From contig JAWNGF010000008.1 in the NCBI GenBank assembly GCA_037039685.1, forward strand, positions 62,001 through 126,000: a stretch of 64,000 bases of DNA, given 5' to 3'. How positions within the stretch are numbered: position 1 is the first letter of the stretch; every line of letters begins with the position of its first letter. The position numbers were made by a program, and so were the translations under genes. Of the stretch, positions 1 to 11,963 are shown piece by piece. This DNA is from Ceratobasidium sp. AG-K. Lineage: Eukaryota; Basidiomycota; Agaricomycetes; Cantharellales; Ceratobasidiaceae. The notes beneath the pieces were generated by a model. It worked only from the letters and a program-made list of their open reading frames with translations. It did no database searches and had not been told where the DNA came from.

Positions 1-634
1 ACTTTCTGAGGGCTATGGATTCTGCGGGTGAGAGTGGTATTGGCCTAGCCAGTTTAGGAAGTTCTGCTCCTTCCACCAGATCAATGCAACAGTCATATGG
101 ACAATGGTCTGGTATCCGTTTAAACTTTTCTTCGCTAAAGACTTCTGCATAATCTTTGAATTCTTCGGGTATGTCTTTGATTTCTGCGGCTTTTCCAAGG
201 ATGTTGTCTGGTCGCCAGGAAATTTCTTTCAATAGCCAATCAATTATTGGATTGGCTTCCTCTAGCCATTCTAACCCCAGAATCAAGTGTGTATCTCCAG
301 TAGGCATGGCGAAGAAGTTTTGCTTGAAGTTTTTCCCATGTAACTCAAATTCCAGATTTGCTTTGAATCGGATTTGATGTGACAGTTCCTTCCCTTGGAT
401 TCCAATTATTTTCCTAGGTGTTGGCAGTTCAATTAGGGCCACTTTGTTTCTCCGTGCCCAAGTGATGTCAATGAAATTTCTTGATGCTCCTGAGTCGATG
501 AGAGTAGCGATGGGTTCTGTGATTCCAGTAATATTTGTGTAAACAATTGTCGATTCGCTAGTAGCTCTAAGGTACATTGTTTCCATTACTGGTTCGTTGG
601 TCTCTCCACACACGGTTAGAGGGAGACCTCGCCT
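1..634 (-). CDS. pol: Pol polyprotein, N-terminal (protease) part, family A
   Basis: Start of a Ty3/gypsy polyprotein, cut by the window edge. The aspartic protease motif D-S-G-A-S is encoded with the Asp codon at 494-496, followed by a region matching the retropepsin flap and the conserved G-L-E-W-L segment. The frame stays open to position 1. The first ATG in this frame is at 586 (reading leftward), but the frame is also open back to the GGGAAAA heptamer at 634-640, so production as a gag-pol fusion by a -1 shift is likely. RT, RNase H and integrase would lie beyond the left edge. The homologous segment in B1 is intact and confirms the frame. Confidence 0.8.
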
Positions 635-2613
635 TTTCCCAATTCGGATTCCTCTTCTATTTTTCCTTCCCTTCCTTTGAGGTTAGGTTCCTCCTTTTTC
701 CATTCCTTCTCTGGGCACTTGGCAAGCATGTGTTTGTCTGATCCACACTTCAGGCAGCGTTTTGAGGAAATCCTAGCCTTGTAAACCTCGTCTGGAAGTC
801 TCTTTGTAGAGCTAGAGGATGCTGTTACTGTCTTCTTCCCTGTCGTGTTCTTGATTGCTTGTAGTTTCTGATCAATAGAGATTGCGATTGATATCCATCG
901 GTCAAGGGATAGTTCTTGTTCTGTCCCATCTTCGTTGATCAGGGTTAGTTCGAAACGAGCTAGTTCGGTTTTGACTTCAGGTTTCAACCCTTCCTTGAAT
1001 TGGTTGATCAGAGCTTCCTGTCCCCAATTTACGTCTACCAGAAGGTATCGGAACTCCGACGCGTAGTTTGCTACCGAATTGTTCTGTTTGCATTTTCGGA
1101 TGTCCGATTCAGCTTTAGCCTTTTTGTTAGGGTCGCTGAACTGTTCCATGAAGTGTGCTTTGAAACCCTCCCATGAGGCGAGATTTTGGTTAATTTCTCC
1201 TTGGTTAAGCGATCGTAAGAGAACTTGTGCCCAGTGAGTGGCGGCTTTGTTCTCGGATTTGAAGTTTGCTAGGGCTTTGCGGATCCTGTCTTCGTCGGAA
1301 GTGTATTGATTGCCTAGACGTACAAAGTAGCTCTCCATTTGCGTGATGAACATTTCAGCGCCTTCTCCTTTCTTTCCGTCGAAGGCTTCCGGACGAGTAA
1401 CCTTGGGACAACGCGGTCCACTACCAATGCTTGGGTTCTTGATCAGTCGTTGGATTCTTAGTTCTAATTCGTCGATCCTGGGAGATTCTGCGTCTGGGTG
1501 TGGTGGAGAATTTGACCGCCTGGAAGGGATCCCGTGTAATGATGCTTCATCCATTTCTTCTCGCATATTGTTGATGGCTTCCTGAACTTCAGAGATTTTG
1601 GTCGTGAAGGAGGTTCCTTCCTGTCGTAGGGTTTCTAGTCCTTGTGTTACTGCCTCGTTCGATTCGAGTTGCCCTTGTCTAGTAGTGTTGAGTTCTTCGC
1701 GTACATTGTTTACGAGTCCCTGAGTGTTGGTAACCTCATTTCGAAGACGGGTTACGTCTTGACCAACAAGAAAAGAATTATGTTTGCCATTTCTTGCCGC
1801 GTTCAGGATGTCCGTTAATGTGCCTTGTAGGGTGTTGATGGAGTCGTTAAAGATTTGTTGGTTGTTTGCGAGGACTTGTGTGGCCTGTTCTAGGCCGCTG
1901 AGCCTTCAATCAACAGTGACTCTCATTCCGTCTATGACCCTAATGACAGCGTTGTGTCTTCCTTCTAGAAGGTTGTCTAGATCGTCTAGATTACTGATTA
2001 CAGTTCTGCTGCTGGAGCTGGAACTTGAACTTGAGCTTCCTGGATCACCGGCGTTTTGTTGTACCAGGGCCGATTGTCCGGAGTAACCCTGTGGAACATA
2101 TGGTGGTGCTGGAATCGCTGGGGTAACTGCCTGAGAAGCCATTGGAATTGGTCCTGCGTTGGTGATGGTTCCTCCAATTTGAGGGACTGTAGGGACATTG
2201 GGAACATGTGGTGTAGGAGGAGGTCTAATGGGGATGAGTGACACACCCCCATGAGCTTCGGGTTGGGGAGAAAAGAACTGTCTTCTAGACCCTAGTGGCC
2301 ACAAGGGGCGTGACGGCCCTGGACTTCCGGTTGGAATGCGGACTACAGCAGGAGTGGGGTCATTTGTAAGATCTCCTGGTTCTCTATTCGTGATAGTAGG
2401 TTCTTCCTCTTGTACTGTTATCATGTCGGCAATGCCGAAGGCTCCCGGCATTGATGTTTGACTTTGGGCACGTGATCGGACAGGTCCTCCCGCTTGAGCT
2501 TGTGCGATATCTTGCTTGTTTAGTGATCCTGTGGGCCTTGCGGCTCGACTGGGTCCTCTTCTTGTTGATATAGTGGATGAGGGACATGATCCTCCATCTT
2601 CTTGAATGGACAT
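616..2613 (-). pseudogene. gag: gag, family A (one in-frame stop)
   Basis: Structural protein of the family-A retrotransposon. The frame is continuous from about 2613 to the TAA at 616-618 except for one TGA at 1906-1908. N-terminal third: Pro/Ser-rich, low complexity. Middle: a long coiled-coil-like stretch encoded around 1570-1905. C-terminal third: a Retrotrans_gag-type capsid region (motifs W-A-Q-V-L, W-E-G-F-K, Y-A-S-E-F-R) and a CCHC zinc knuckle of form C-x2-C-x4-H-x4-C near 720-760. The TGA replaces a probable CGA (Arg), so the copy is disabled by one apparent C-to-T change; the rest of the frame is intact. The exact start is uncertain. Confidence 0.8.
634..640 (-). promoter_or_regulatory. 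candidate -1 ribosomal frameshift heptamer GGGAAAA
   Basis: On the minus strand the gag codons GGA AAA are preceded by G, giving G GGA AAA, a canonical X XXY YYZ slippery site in the zero frame. It lies 16 nt before the gag stop (616-618). A -1 shift here enters the pol frame, which is open from this point through the protease. The same heptamer sits near the gag end of both family-C copies. No downstream pseudoknot was modelled. Confidence 0.6.
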
Positions 2614-2628
2614 GTTTGTATGTTGTTA

Positions 2629-2640
2629 AGCTTGTTTTGT
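2629..2640 (-). other. self-primer binding site, family A
   Basis: On the element strand ACAAAACAAGCT begins two nucleotides after the LTR end. It is the exact reverse complement of AGCTTGTTTTGT, found inside the LTR (positions 2815 down to 2804), about 33 nt after the TATA run and so at the expected 5' end of the transcript. I found no tRNA 3'-end match. This is the geometry described for Tf1 self-priming. Confidence 0.75.
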
Positions 2641-2642
2641 AA

Positions 2643-3099
2643 TGTCGTAAGCTTCTTCTTGGTGGCTATGAGACAAGCCGCGACGGAGAGTGGACGGCAC
2701 TAAGACCTAAGTGACCTCTTGAACCGCAACACACTTAAGCATCTGTAGGCTCTTGAGGGTAGGGGTGGTCCAAAGTGTCACTCAAAGGGGATGTTTTGAC
2801 GAGACAAAACAAGCTGGGGTTTCCAGGCTTGTTGGTCCTCTATATATATATCAGAAGTGGCCAAGTCATACAACGCGTAGCCACATGAGTCAAAGCAGTC
2901 AACCAATCAGGAGTGTCCATGTGAGTCATGCTGTATGAACAGACATGACTCGTACAAAGCACAGCCGCGTTACACAGTGTAACACATAACCACAAGAAGG
3001 TGGCAACGCGGCAGGGGAAAGACAAACAAAGAACAAACACAAGAGACGAGAGAGGATGAGACGCAGACGAGTCCGATGGCGAGAGCATGGCTCACGACA
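2643..3099 (-). repeat. 5' LTR, family A (457 bp)
   Basis: Bounded by TGTC and GACA. On the minus strand it has a TATA run (2841-2850) and two TGAGTCA motifs upstream of it (2886-2892, 2922-2928), plus a near match at 2946-2952. The predicted transcript start is near 2815. Confidence 0.8.
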
Positions 3100-3913
3100 G
3101 TTTTGCGCACTTATGGTTGATTTCTATTGACTATAATCACTTTGTTGCTTAGTGCCACTCTCTCTTTATGTACCCCCTCGCTTTTATCTTATTTCTATAT
3201 ATTATCACAACTAGCACCTGGGACGATATTAGGTCCAAGGGATTTAAGAATCCCTGACCTCGGGGCCAAGAGGATTTATTTCAAGTCCTGGACTTCCGGG
3301 AAGTGTTCTGGCATGGTCTGGCCCACCGTTTGGCATGCCAAATGAGGCACAAATTAAGTGCCTGTTCGGCCGGACCTCCCTGCCGGCCTGTGGGGATTTC
3401 CAAAAATGTCATGGAATTCAGGGAAATCCATGGGAGTTAGGTTAACTCCAGAGACTTCCCACAGTGTGTAAGGATCGAGCTGTTGCCAGCCTTGTCCTCT
3501 GGTGTAACCTTATATACTAAATTTTTCAGTAGATGTGACCTTTTTTCCACTTTCAGTATAATTCATACCATTTCCGCGGTTTTGGTACTTGCCAAAAACT
3601 GGTATGAACCCTACCTGGCATTCAAGAGCCAAGCGCAATACCGATTTCTGGTACGATTGATGCCAATTTTTGGCATTGACACCTTCGCTCATTCAAGTTG
3701 TAAACATAAGTACAAATTTTACTATAATACAATATCTATACAATGTAACAGTTTGAGAACAAACCCAAGTGAAGCAGGGAGGGAGGGACATGGGCAGTTG
3801 GCCAGATAGAAGTGAGCTCGTGTGTATGGTTGTTGTAGCACCATGCTCAAGGGCGCCAAGCCAAATCCAATGAAGTGTACAGAACTTGCAGGAGTTTGGC
3901 ATTGTTGGAAAAC
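3100..3913. other. non-coding interval left of the Tnp2-like transposase
   Basis: No convincing gene. A/T-rich with short direct and inverted motifs. It probably contains the left end of the DNA transposon that follows, but I could not define a terminal inverted repeat. Confidence 0.4.
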
Positions 3914-6900
3914 CTACTCGGTGTCAGCAAGTGCTTCAACCAGATCCAGCCAGCCAACAACAGTCGTTTGGTCAGCAACAAACCATGTCCCATCATGTGC
4001 TTGGACCCTCCCAACAAGGCATTGCAAATCTTCAACGTCAACAATCTCTTCGGGAGCTAGCTTGTTCCCAGCAAGTGTGTATGTGATAATGTTCGCATCA
4101 GGGAGCCGTTTGAATGATGGGATTGGCGACACAACAGCAAGGGCCAGTGGTCCCAGGAAGGGGAGCAGCTTGTTGTTGCTAATGCTGCACGCCACCTCCT
4201 GGAAGAACTCCCTGTCAATGACAACAAAGTACTCGACTTGACCATAACCCATGACAGTGCAGTTCACGGGTTGTGGCTTTTGCTGATTGCATTGGTCAAC
4301 GTGGGTTTGATACTGTAAGCAGCAAGTCAGCATTGCACTCCGAGGTGGAGTGATTTGAGATGGGCGTACCTTGACATACGATGCATCTCGTTTTGCGCAC
4401 TCAGTTTCTGGCTCTAGGGCATGGCCTCAAATGATGTCGCCACCAGTACGCTCGTGGACCTGTTGCATCTTCCCCCAATGGATAAACTTGCGCCGCCTCA
4501 GGTGTCGGCTTACCGCTGACTTCTCAACATCAGCAATTGCACTTAGGTAAGCAGCGAGCTTTTTTGCAATGCTGTTGTGGACCAGGGATGATCATTGTGG
4601 TCGAACAAATACCAATTGCTTGTACCCGTCGTATGTTGTCCCACTGGCCATGTTCCCATGGTGGTCATCAAGGTCCAGCTGTTTGGTCAGGTTGTAGATA
4701 AACTTAACCTGCAATAGTTGTGCCACTTCAAGGACATGCCGATCAAGGCTTGCAAATGGAAACTGTGGGTTCTTCTTCGTGCACACAAGTGCACCACAGA
4801 ACCGCTCCATTGGGAATGCCCAATACCACCACACGGGGCCCATCATCTTGATATCATCAGCAATGTGAAGGAGTGAATGGATGGGAAGCGTGCAGACCCA
4901 AAGACAGTCTGGCTTGTGACAATAGTACAGCCTGGTGTGCAAGTGTGAGCTGTAGGTAGGCATGCCCAATACAAATGTATACATACCTTTCAAACTTGGT
5001 TACCCAACCAGCAAACACTTTTCGGATGGCGTCAATGTCAACATGTTGGATTACGAGGTCAAGGCAAAGGTTGATGAGACAAATGAGCTCGATGAAGTGA
5101 TGATAATAGACATCGCACGTGAATTGCTTGCGAAGCAGGCCGGGCGCAAGGAGCATCGCAAAAAGGAGCACACTCTCCCATGTTGATTGGTAATGGTCTG
5201 GAGAAAGGTTTGGCACACGGCAACCAAATACAGCAGGGATGGTGTCCCCACTGGCCACGCATGCTGCTCCAATTGCTTGCCACACATCAGGCTGCAGTAT
5301 GTAATCCTTGTGCCCCGTTCCAAACGTCTTGAAGGTTTTTGATCAGGTCCAGATGCTGATGAGCATTGGAATGACATTCTCAAACACTGCATGCATGAAG
5401 TCATGTGGAAATGAACCAGGGAAATCGATGGAGGTGAGCCGCGAAAGAGGCGAGAGCGAGTTGATGCCATAGTGGCATGAGCAATGGCTCTCTTCTGCAT
5501 TGTTGGGCACAGATTTGACTTGTTGAGCATGTCGCAGGAACTCCTCATGTGTGCAGCGAGGGAGATCGAGGGGGTCATATTGTTGTGGATCGTGGCGCCC
5601 CAGAGCAAATGGGCGTGCAAGAGGAGTATAGTTGGTGCGATTATCAGCCCCAGAGCCCTGCCCACTCTGTTGCAGATTGCAAACACCTTGTAGCCGGCAT
5701 GCACAGCATGGGGCTCTTGCCATTGTGTCCTTTCATGCACATGAGTTTAGCAACAGCGGGCATATCCCCAAAACATACGAGTAAGTACGTGTGCAGGTTG
5801 AACACCTGCTGTTTGTTTCCATTGAACACGGGGACACCAACTGCAAGATCTTCAAGCTCATTGAGGAACGGCTGAAGAAATGTACACAGCTCTTTTGGTT
5901 GAGCTGGGCCAGGGATAATGCCGAGACAGAGGAGGTGTTGGAGCTGGAAACGGAGGTGGGGCGGGACGTTGTAGTTGAACGCAAGAAGGGGCCAGCACAT
6001 CTTCTTCCGCAATTTAAAGGGCCTGAAACTGTCAGTCAATAGCTTCAAAGCAATGTTGGTTGGTTGCAAGAAGAATACGTGCAGCAGCAACCGCCCTGCT
6101 ACCATGACATGCGTCCCACAGAGTCCCTGATGATGCTGACCATCGAAAATATCTGAGATGGAGCACCTGTCTCGGCACCGATTGCTATGATAACCAAAGA
6201 GACAAGTGGTCTGCGGGTCGAGATAGGCGTTGACAAGCCAAGGGATTAGGGGTAAATACTGGAATTGCTTGCGGGGGATCAGGTGATTGGTCTGGTTTTG
6301 TTGCGAACAATACTGACTCTTGCCGCAGTAAGGGCACTCGGTCAAGGTTTTGTATGGCCTGGTGAACGCAATACATGAGTCAATGCAGCAGTCAATTCGG
6401 ACCCCACAAATCCCAGATAGGCGGGTGACTCGATGGCAAGTAGTGTCGTAGTTGGGTACGGTAGTGAGCTTGGGGAACGTGTGAGGTAATTTGCCGTAAG
6501 CTTTTGTGGTTAGATCGGAGTCTACCTTGAAGTTTAAGCCCCGAATCATACGCATATTGTGTTCACTAAGTTTGCGGCCTGTTTCGCAAGGTTTAGCCTC
6601 TAAATCAGTTGGTAGGATAACAGAATACTCACCTCCATGGCGAGCCACCTCTGCTTCAATCTCTTGCTCCAGCACGGCTCGTGCAGACATGCCCTCAAGC
6701 CAGGGCCTGCTCTCAGCAAAAGAGGGGCCATCAGCTGGTGGCTCATAGGCGGTCGATAGCTCCACGTCAAAAGAACCAGCACGACTGGAGCCAGCTGTGT
6801 TTGACGGGCCAGTGTTGGGGGTGTCAAAAGCGAAATCGGGGTGCCGAAGGGCCTGGTTGGCTACGGTCTCAGTCTCATTGCCCAGGTCTTGCATCAGTAT

Positions 6901-7182
6901 ATCGGGAGGGGGAGTGGCAGCGCGTGGTGGAGAGTTCCATGATGGTGGAGGAAGTGCAGGAGTGGGGGTGCAAGCGGGTGCGGGTGCGCGGGCAGATGAA
7001 TTACAACGCCATCATATTGCCAGAGCACGTTGCTGAATCGGATTCAGCACTTGCTGCATGGCAGTGTTGTGCTGATGTGCCAGGTGCACGGATTGCGTGC
7101 ATCGGCCACTAACATGGCGACCCATGGTCTTTGAGGAGAAGCGACCATGACACAGCGGACAGGTTAGCTTCTGTGCTGCCAT
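3914..7182 (-). pseudogene. Tnp2/CACTA-like transposase, decayed
   Basis: Remains of a cut-and-paste transposase related to the Tnp2 (Transposase_21) group of basidiomycete CACTA elements. From the ATG at 7182 the first residues form a C-x2-C...H...C zinc finger (M-A-A-Q-K-L-T-C-P-L-C). Later come a C-x3-C...C-P-x-C cluster, the block T-D-S-F-x2-F-K, N-Y-N-V-P-P, L-G-I-I-P-G-P, M-K-G-H-N-G, F-P-H-D-F-M-H-x3-E-N-V-I, F-G-C-R-V-P-N-L, L-L-H-I-A-D-D-I, F-P-M-E-R-F-C-G and, at the end, C-L-V-G-R-V. The frame is broken by in-frame TGA at 7012-7014, 5343-5345, 4592-4594 and 4427-4429 and a 1-nt shift near 5710. A GTATGT...CTACAG stretch near 4950-4990 looks like an intron. Family assignment rests on motif order; no search was run. 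Confidence 0.78.
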
Positions 7183-8147
7183 TTGACTGAGGCTCAGTTA
7201 GCAGGGCAACGACTGAAAAAAACGGCCTCAACTCACCAGTAATGCTCAACCAGCTGCTGCAAAGCCAACGCAAGTCACCAACAACTCGATGTTGGGTGAC
7301 ACTAAGAGAAAATGCGATTAAATAACCGAGTCAGCATACGCAATTGCGAGACAGAATGCATGACATACTCACTTTGCCCGCCCAGCACCGATGCATTCAT
7401 ACAGATGCGGAATGAGCGGAGGTGGGGTATATGGCTTCTGGCGGCAGATTGGTTGTGAGTGGGGTAGACCGCCGCACGCAAGATTGCGCAATTGTAACAA
7501 AAGACAACTACGAAGTAAGATAAGTGAGCAAGCACAAATGCAAGGCAGGAGGATACATACCTGTTGCCAGCAAGAGGCTTTCCAACCCAATCAGCTTATC
7601 GTATGCGACAAGTATGTCGATTCCACCAGCATGCATGCGCCTGTGGGCCACCCCGCTGCACTGGAAATCAGTTGCAAAAGATGTCACAATGAAACTGGCG
7701 ACTCACCTTCTAGGTTGGTGGGCAGTGGCAGAAGTGGCGGCAGTGACAACATACCGTAAATTGGTCAATGTTGTACTGATTTCGAGGCCAGTGCTGTGTC
7801 ATCATGGGCGAGAAATGCCTAAGGCCCAAGGCTCACTTGACTGTCTGACACAATGTTTATGTCAATCAGTGGCTAAGCGCTGGTGGCCTCCCTTCATTCA
7901 TGCCACCATAAGATGGCAGACACGCAGAGGCGGGGCTCCCCAAATCATCTGCACCTCCCTGGGGCGAACGACCGCTGCTCCCTGGGGTTCGGTAAGCACT
8001 CCCCCTTGCGCATTTCTTGCGCATTTCTTGCATTTTTGCTTACAAGCTCACGCACCAGGTACGCTCGCTCCACCTTCAAGGTGACCATGCTACCTACACC
8101 CCCCCCCCACTCCCAACGACTCCCGTCCCTACCCTAATAACTCGCGC
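7183..8147. other. intergenic between divergent transposon genes
   Basis: Lies between the minus-strand transposase start and the plus-strand gene that follows, so it should hold both promoters. No clear TATA box was seen. A C-rich homopolymer near 8100 sits in what may be the first exon of the plus-strand gene and could have shifted its frame. Confidence 0.35.
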
Positions 8148-9497
8148 TTGCTCTGGGCCACTCGAAAGGCGCAACCAAAAAAAAGCCCCCTCCCTCTGCC
8201 CCTTCATCTCAACACACTTCCGCGCAAAAAAAAAGGACTTGATGCGCCTGAAGGAAGCAAAGGAACACCATGGCATTGTCGACCAGGCTGCAAAACAAAG
8301 AAGCAGGCCGACACAAAACACCGTAAGGAGCAGGCACAAGACCAAGATGATGCGCTTATGGTAGAGAACAAAAACAAGTCAACTCGCGAGGTTGAGATGC
8401 AAGGTATGTTCCTTGCTTTTTTGTTCTTTTTGTTTCCCTCCACATCTTACAATTCTGACCGCACAAGCTGACATCGGATCGCTTTAGACAAGCTCCTCAA
8501 ATTGATGGCCGAGCTTGTGGAAACCAAGGCAAAGCTCAGCGCAACAAAGCCTGCCAACAATGAAGAGCCCCCCGCCCTCATTCCTGCGCCAACACACAAG
8601 AGCAAGATCACTGTTGCCTTGCTTTGCAAGGCTATCGGACTCAGTGAACCAAAGCACAAGCGCCGCTGGCGTGCTATCTGTGTAAGTATTGTTTTGCATG
8701 TATTCCCTGTGCACCACTCATCGAGTCTACCAGGCCATTGTACAGGGTTTGTGGGGAGAGAAAATGCCTCAAATGGACAAAACAATGTCCAATCAGAAGC
8801 CCCACCGATTATCCGACCTGTACACAGCGGTGAGTGCATTCAGCTTACAGTGCGGTTCATGCTGACCGTTGAAGATCGAGGAAGAGGCCCCCGAGCTCCT
8901 CAAGCTCCAGAACAACTGGGGTACAGAGTGGCTGGTTGCTGACCACTTCAACATGAAGAGCGCATCGAAGCTGGTGGATGATCCTGACCATGTCCTGCGC
9001 CCTGCAACGAACAAGAAGAAGTCGAAGGGCAAGGGCAAGGATCGATTGTCCACCCTCCAAGATGGACCGCATAAGTCTCCAACCTCCATGCGTTACTCAA
9101 CTAACCCCGTTCCCACCATCATTGACCGGGTTCCTCCCATGCCACAACCACTCCAGCCCAATCAAACACAGCAGGGAGCTCCAACCCCCAACCAAGACCA
9201 ACAATGCGACCACCGCCAAAAGACCCCAAGGATAAACCCAAGGTGGACAAGCTCAAAGACGACAAAGAAGGCGGAGCGCAGGAGAGCAGGAAAGGGAAGG
9301 GGAAGGAACCTGCGAAGAAACCCCAGAAGCCGCCAGCAAAGTGTGGCAAACCATTGGGCAACAGCTCGGGTTCCTCGAGTGGGCAGACGACCACCAATGA
9401 GGAAAGTGAACCAGAAGCAGGCTCCTCCAGCAGCCGGTTGGGCGGCGACAGCAACAGCGACGGCAGCGCTGGCGCTGGTAGCGACAACAGTGACTAG
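8148..9497 (+). CDS. unknown multi-exon gene beside the Tnp2-like transposase
   Basis: I do not recognise the product. Exon structure is well supported: three GT-AG introns at 8404-8487, 8682-8733 and 8830-8874 keep one frame. They join peptides containing K-L-L-K-L-M-A-E-L, K-R-R-W-R-A-I-C, G-L-W-G-E-K-M-P, S-D-L-Y-T-A and E-E-E-A-P-E-L-L. The N-terminal part is basic. The C-terminal part is Lys/Glu/Ser-rich and ends in a Ser/Gly/Asp tail; reaching that tail (frame open to 9497) from the upstream exons needs a small shift near 9200, so the last exon is uncertain or damaged. It is transcribed away from the transposase and may be the accessory gene of that transposon. The true start codon was not found with confidence. 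Confidence 0.5.
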
Positions 9498-9834
9498 GTT
9501 CCAATGTTTCCTTTTTGTAAAACCAAGTCGAATTTTAGCTATAATATTACTTTTTTTTTAAACTGCTCATTGCTGTGTGGCGCAATTTGCACTAAAAGAT
9601 AACAAGATATGGTCCTAAAATCAGTTAGATTCAATGTGATAGTGCAACAAAAAGGTCAAAATCGGATCAAAAATCGCTAAAAAGGCTGAAAAGTCGTGAT
9701 ACCAAATATGGACACTTTTATCCTAATTATTGGCATAGCGGTTTTGGTATGATTTTGTCCCCTGGTTGGCACTTCTTTGACTGTTTTTCAGAGCAACCTA
9801 GGGTGAATTTGCATGCTAAATTTTGGTATATTGA
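9498..9834. other. A/T-rich junction between two DNA transposons
   Basis: No coding potential seen. It probably contains the boundary between the Tnp2-like unit and the Plavaka-like unit; I could not fix ends or target duplications. Confidence 0.35.
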
Positions 9835-11834
9835 TTACACCCAGAGGTCTACAAGCATGGGTATGATGACCTTTGCCATTTCTTTACTCTCATGGCCTGT
9901 CCAGCATTGCACCGCACTGATGCCATCAGGAAAGTGATGGAGCCCATGTGTCTTGGTCATAGATGCAAACTGTCTGTCGAGCATTGCAATCCCGGCCTTC
10001 AGCCCCTTCTTATCCCCAGTGCTTGCCATCAGTTTCCCTGCCCATGCGACCATGTGCTTATACATTCCAAGGTAGACCTGGTGGAGTAGGTCTGGTATGA
10101 TCGCCTCATGGAAGTTTGTCGGGTAGAGGTCTGCCCAAAACAGCCAGCCGGGTCGCAGTAGAACCTTCTTGAGGACAGCTGGGTTGTCGTAGCACGCCAA
10201 AATCGCTAGCATTACACCTGGGTCGCATATGTTGGTCCACTGAAGAGCTCCTCAGTGCTTGGGCTGTGCATCACATTTTGGGCACCCCAAGGACAACAAT
10301 TGAGCCAGGTTGCATTGCTCCATCCAGTCTCCTTTGAATGCTGCCATTGTAGGGTGGACACGGCGGAGATATCCATCAGTGCACATCATGTCCACTCCTT
10401 TGAGCCATGCCTGGCGCAACGGCTTCAACATCTCCCTCATCGCTGTATGAACTGCCTCTTGCTGCAATTTGGGCTGCACGCTGGCTGGCTCTGCCTTGAA
10501 TGACTCCACCGGTAAGTACCCAAGTAGAACAACAGCCCGATTTGATGTTTGTCACCAAGCATGCTTACTGATATTTCCAAGGGTAACGTACACCGGGTAT
10601 TTTTGTTGCCCATTCAAAACCTTCAAAACACAGGTCTTGTCGCTAGATACAATGAGTGTGGCAATGGTACCCATTGTGTCCAGGCTCTGTTCAAGCTCTT
10701 TCTACCATGAGTGTGAGTACAACCATGCCTTGTAATATTCCTGACTCACCTGAAGTGCCCACCACCAATTTCCCGTCCACATCTCACCATAGATCTGTAT
10801 CAAGCATTCAATAGACGTCCGATGGTGCTGAGGAGCATAGCACATGTCTGCAGCCAGTTCCGGATTGCCAATCAAGTCACATATCACTTGGATGATGTCC
10901 CGTTTGAACGCATGCAGTATGTATGTGTCATTGACTCCATCAACAACAAACATGTGTGATGACCAGCTTGGACCAGTAGGTAGGATGTCAATGTCTTGCA
11001 TCATCATGTAGTTGTTGTGCCATGGTACCTGGCCCTGGTACTACCAAGTAAAGAGGGTGAGTAAACATTCATAGTCAAAGCACTTCTGACACACTATTTT
11101 GCTTAGTAGGAATCCTGTTTGCTTGTCATTTGTCAAGTTGCTTAACACCAATTTCTTGGCCGCCTCAAAAACCTTGGGTTCAGCACAAGCTCCTGATGCG
11201 CCTATATAAGCGGCAAGCTCAAAGTTCAAGGGTACCTTCTTGGACAAAGGGGCACTGGCAAGTTCATTCAGGTAGTACTTGACACACAGCCATTCCTTCC
11301 CTGTGCCATTGTCTCCAGGCCTTGCATCAGTACTACTGGGAGACCCACTCAGGTGGGCATTCACACTGGTTGTTGGGTTGGGGGCTGTAGAACTGGGCAA
11401 ATCTGTTGAGTACACCCAAGGACCCCAATGTGTGGGTGAAGGTATGCCCTGCTCTCGGATGCTGGCCAGAAGTTCTGATTTGAATGTAATTTGTTAACCA
11501 GGGCATTACAGACAAGACGCAACTCACCTGCTTTCCTGCCATGATTCTGAGCTTCAAGAAACTTGTTGATTGCCTCCCACTCCGCTGCCTTGCACACCAT
11601 GTTACATGCAATATGTTGTGAGCACCTGTGATCATTTATAAACATTTTACCACAATAAGGGCAGGTTGGATGAGGCTTCAACAGATAGAGCTCACCATTG
11701 TGTGTGCACTTTTGATGTACTCCATATAAGAAACATACCTTCGGCTTGGGCCAGCAATGGACATGGTGTCGGTAGGAGCTGTGGGTGGCATGGTGTCGGT
11801 AGGAGCTGTGGGTGGCATGGTGAACCTGGAGCAC
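9835..11834 (-). pseudogene. Plavaka-like transposase, decayed, C-terminus missing
   Basis: Minus-strand remains of a Plavaka-type (Plavaka_transp) DDE transposase. N-terminal C2H2-type finger C-P-Y-C-G-K-M-F...H...C near 11600-11670. Then blocks typical of the family: a W-x4-Y segment, T-G-N-W-W-W-A-L-Q, V-S-S-D-K-T, Y-P-V-Y-V-T-L-G-N-I, L-L-G-Y-L-P-V, D-L-L-H-Q-V-Y-L-G-M-Y-K-H, H-F-P-D-G-I and W-T-G-H-E-S-K-E-M. Most of the gene (11415-9835) is in one frame, broken by stops near 11041, 10702, 10550 and 10252. The C-terminal block found in the relative at 63206-64000 is absent here. The upstream side abuts the family-B element inserted at 11837, so the 5' region continues beyond 19650. Confidence 0.75.
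11762..11815. repeat. two tandem copies of a 27-bp unit
   Basis: A 27-bp unit containing GTGTCGGTAGGAGC is repeated head to tail with no visible change, just before the B1 insertion. It is a multiple of three and adds nine residues in the overlapping transposase N-terminal frame. Confidence 0.8.
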
Positions 11835-11963
11835 AGTGTCGTGACCCGTCTCTCCCTCTGTCTCTGTCTGCGGTCTTGTGGCTTGTACTGGCGCCTTAAG
11901 CGCCCTTTCTCTTCTCTGCGCCCTCTCCCTTGTTTAGTAAGGTGTATGGATGATGTGTCACCA

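Larger units (their letters stand above)
1..3099 (-). mobile_element. Ty3/gypsy chromovirus-like element, family A (5' part)
   Basis: A minus-strand LTR retrotransposon that runs off the left edge of the window. In element order it has a 457-bp 5' LTR (2643-3099), a self-primer binding site (2629-2640), gag (616-2613) and the start of pol (1 to about 634). The LTR starts TGTCGTGAGC and ends TTACGACA on the element strand. The 3' half and 3' LTR lie outside, so target-site duplication and completeness cannot be judged. It is distinct in sequence from families B and C in this window but shares their layout. Confidence 0.88.

Noticed and set aside
3100..3500. Terminal inverted repeats of the Tnp2-like element
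   Set aside because: Several short similarities to 9600-9830 were seen but in inconsistent orientation; no pair long enough to call.
5051..5740. 229-codon minus-strand frame inside the Tnp2-like gene
   Set aside because: Out of frame with the conserved transposase motifs at the same place.
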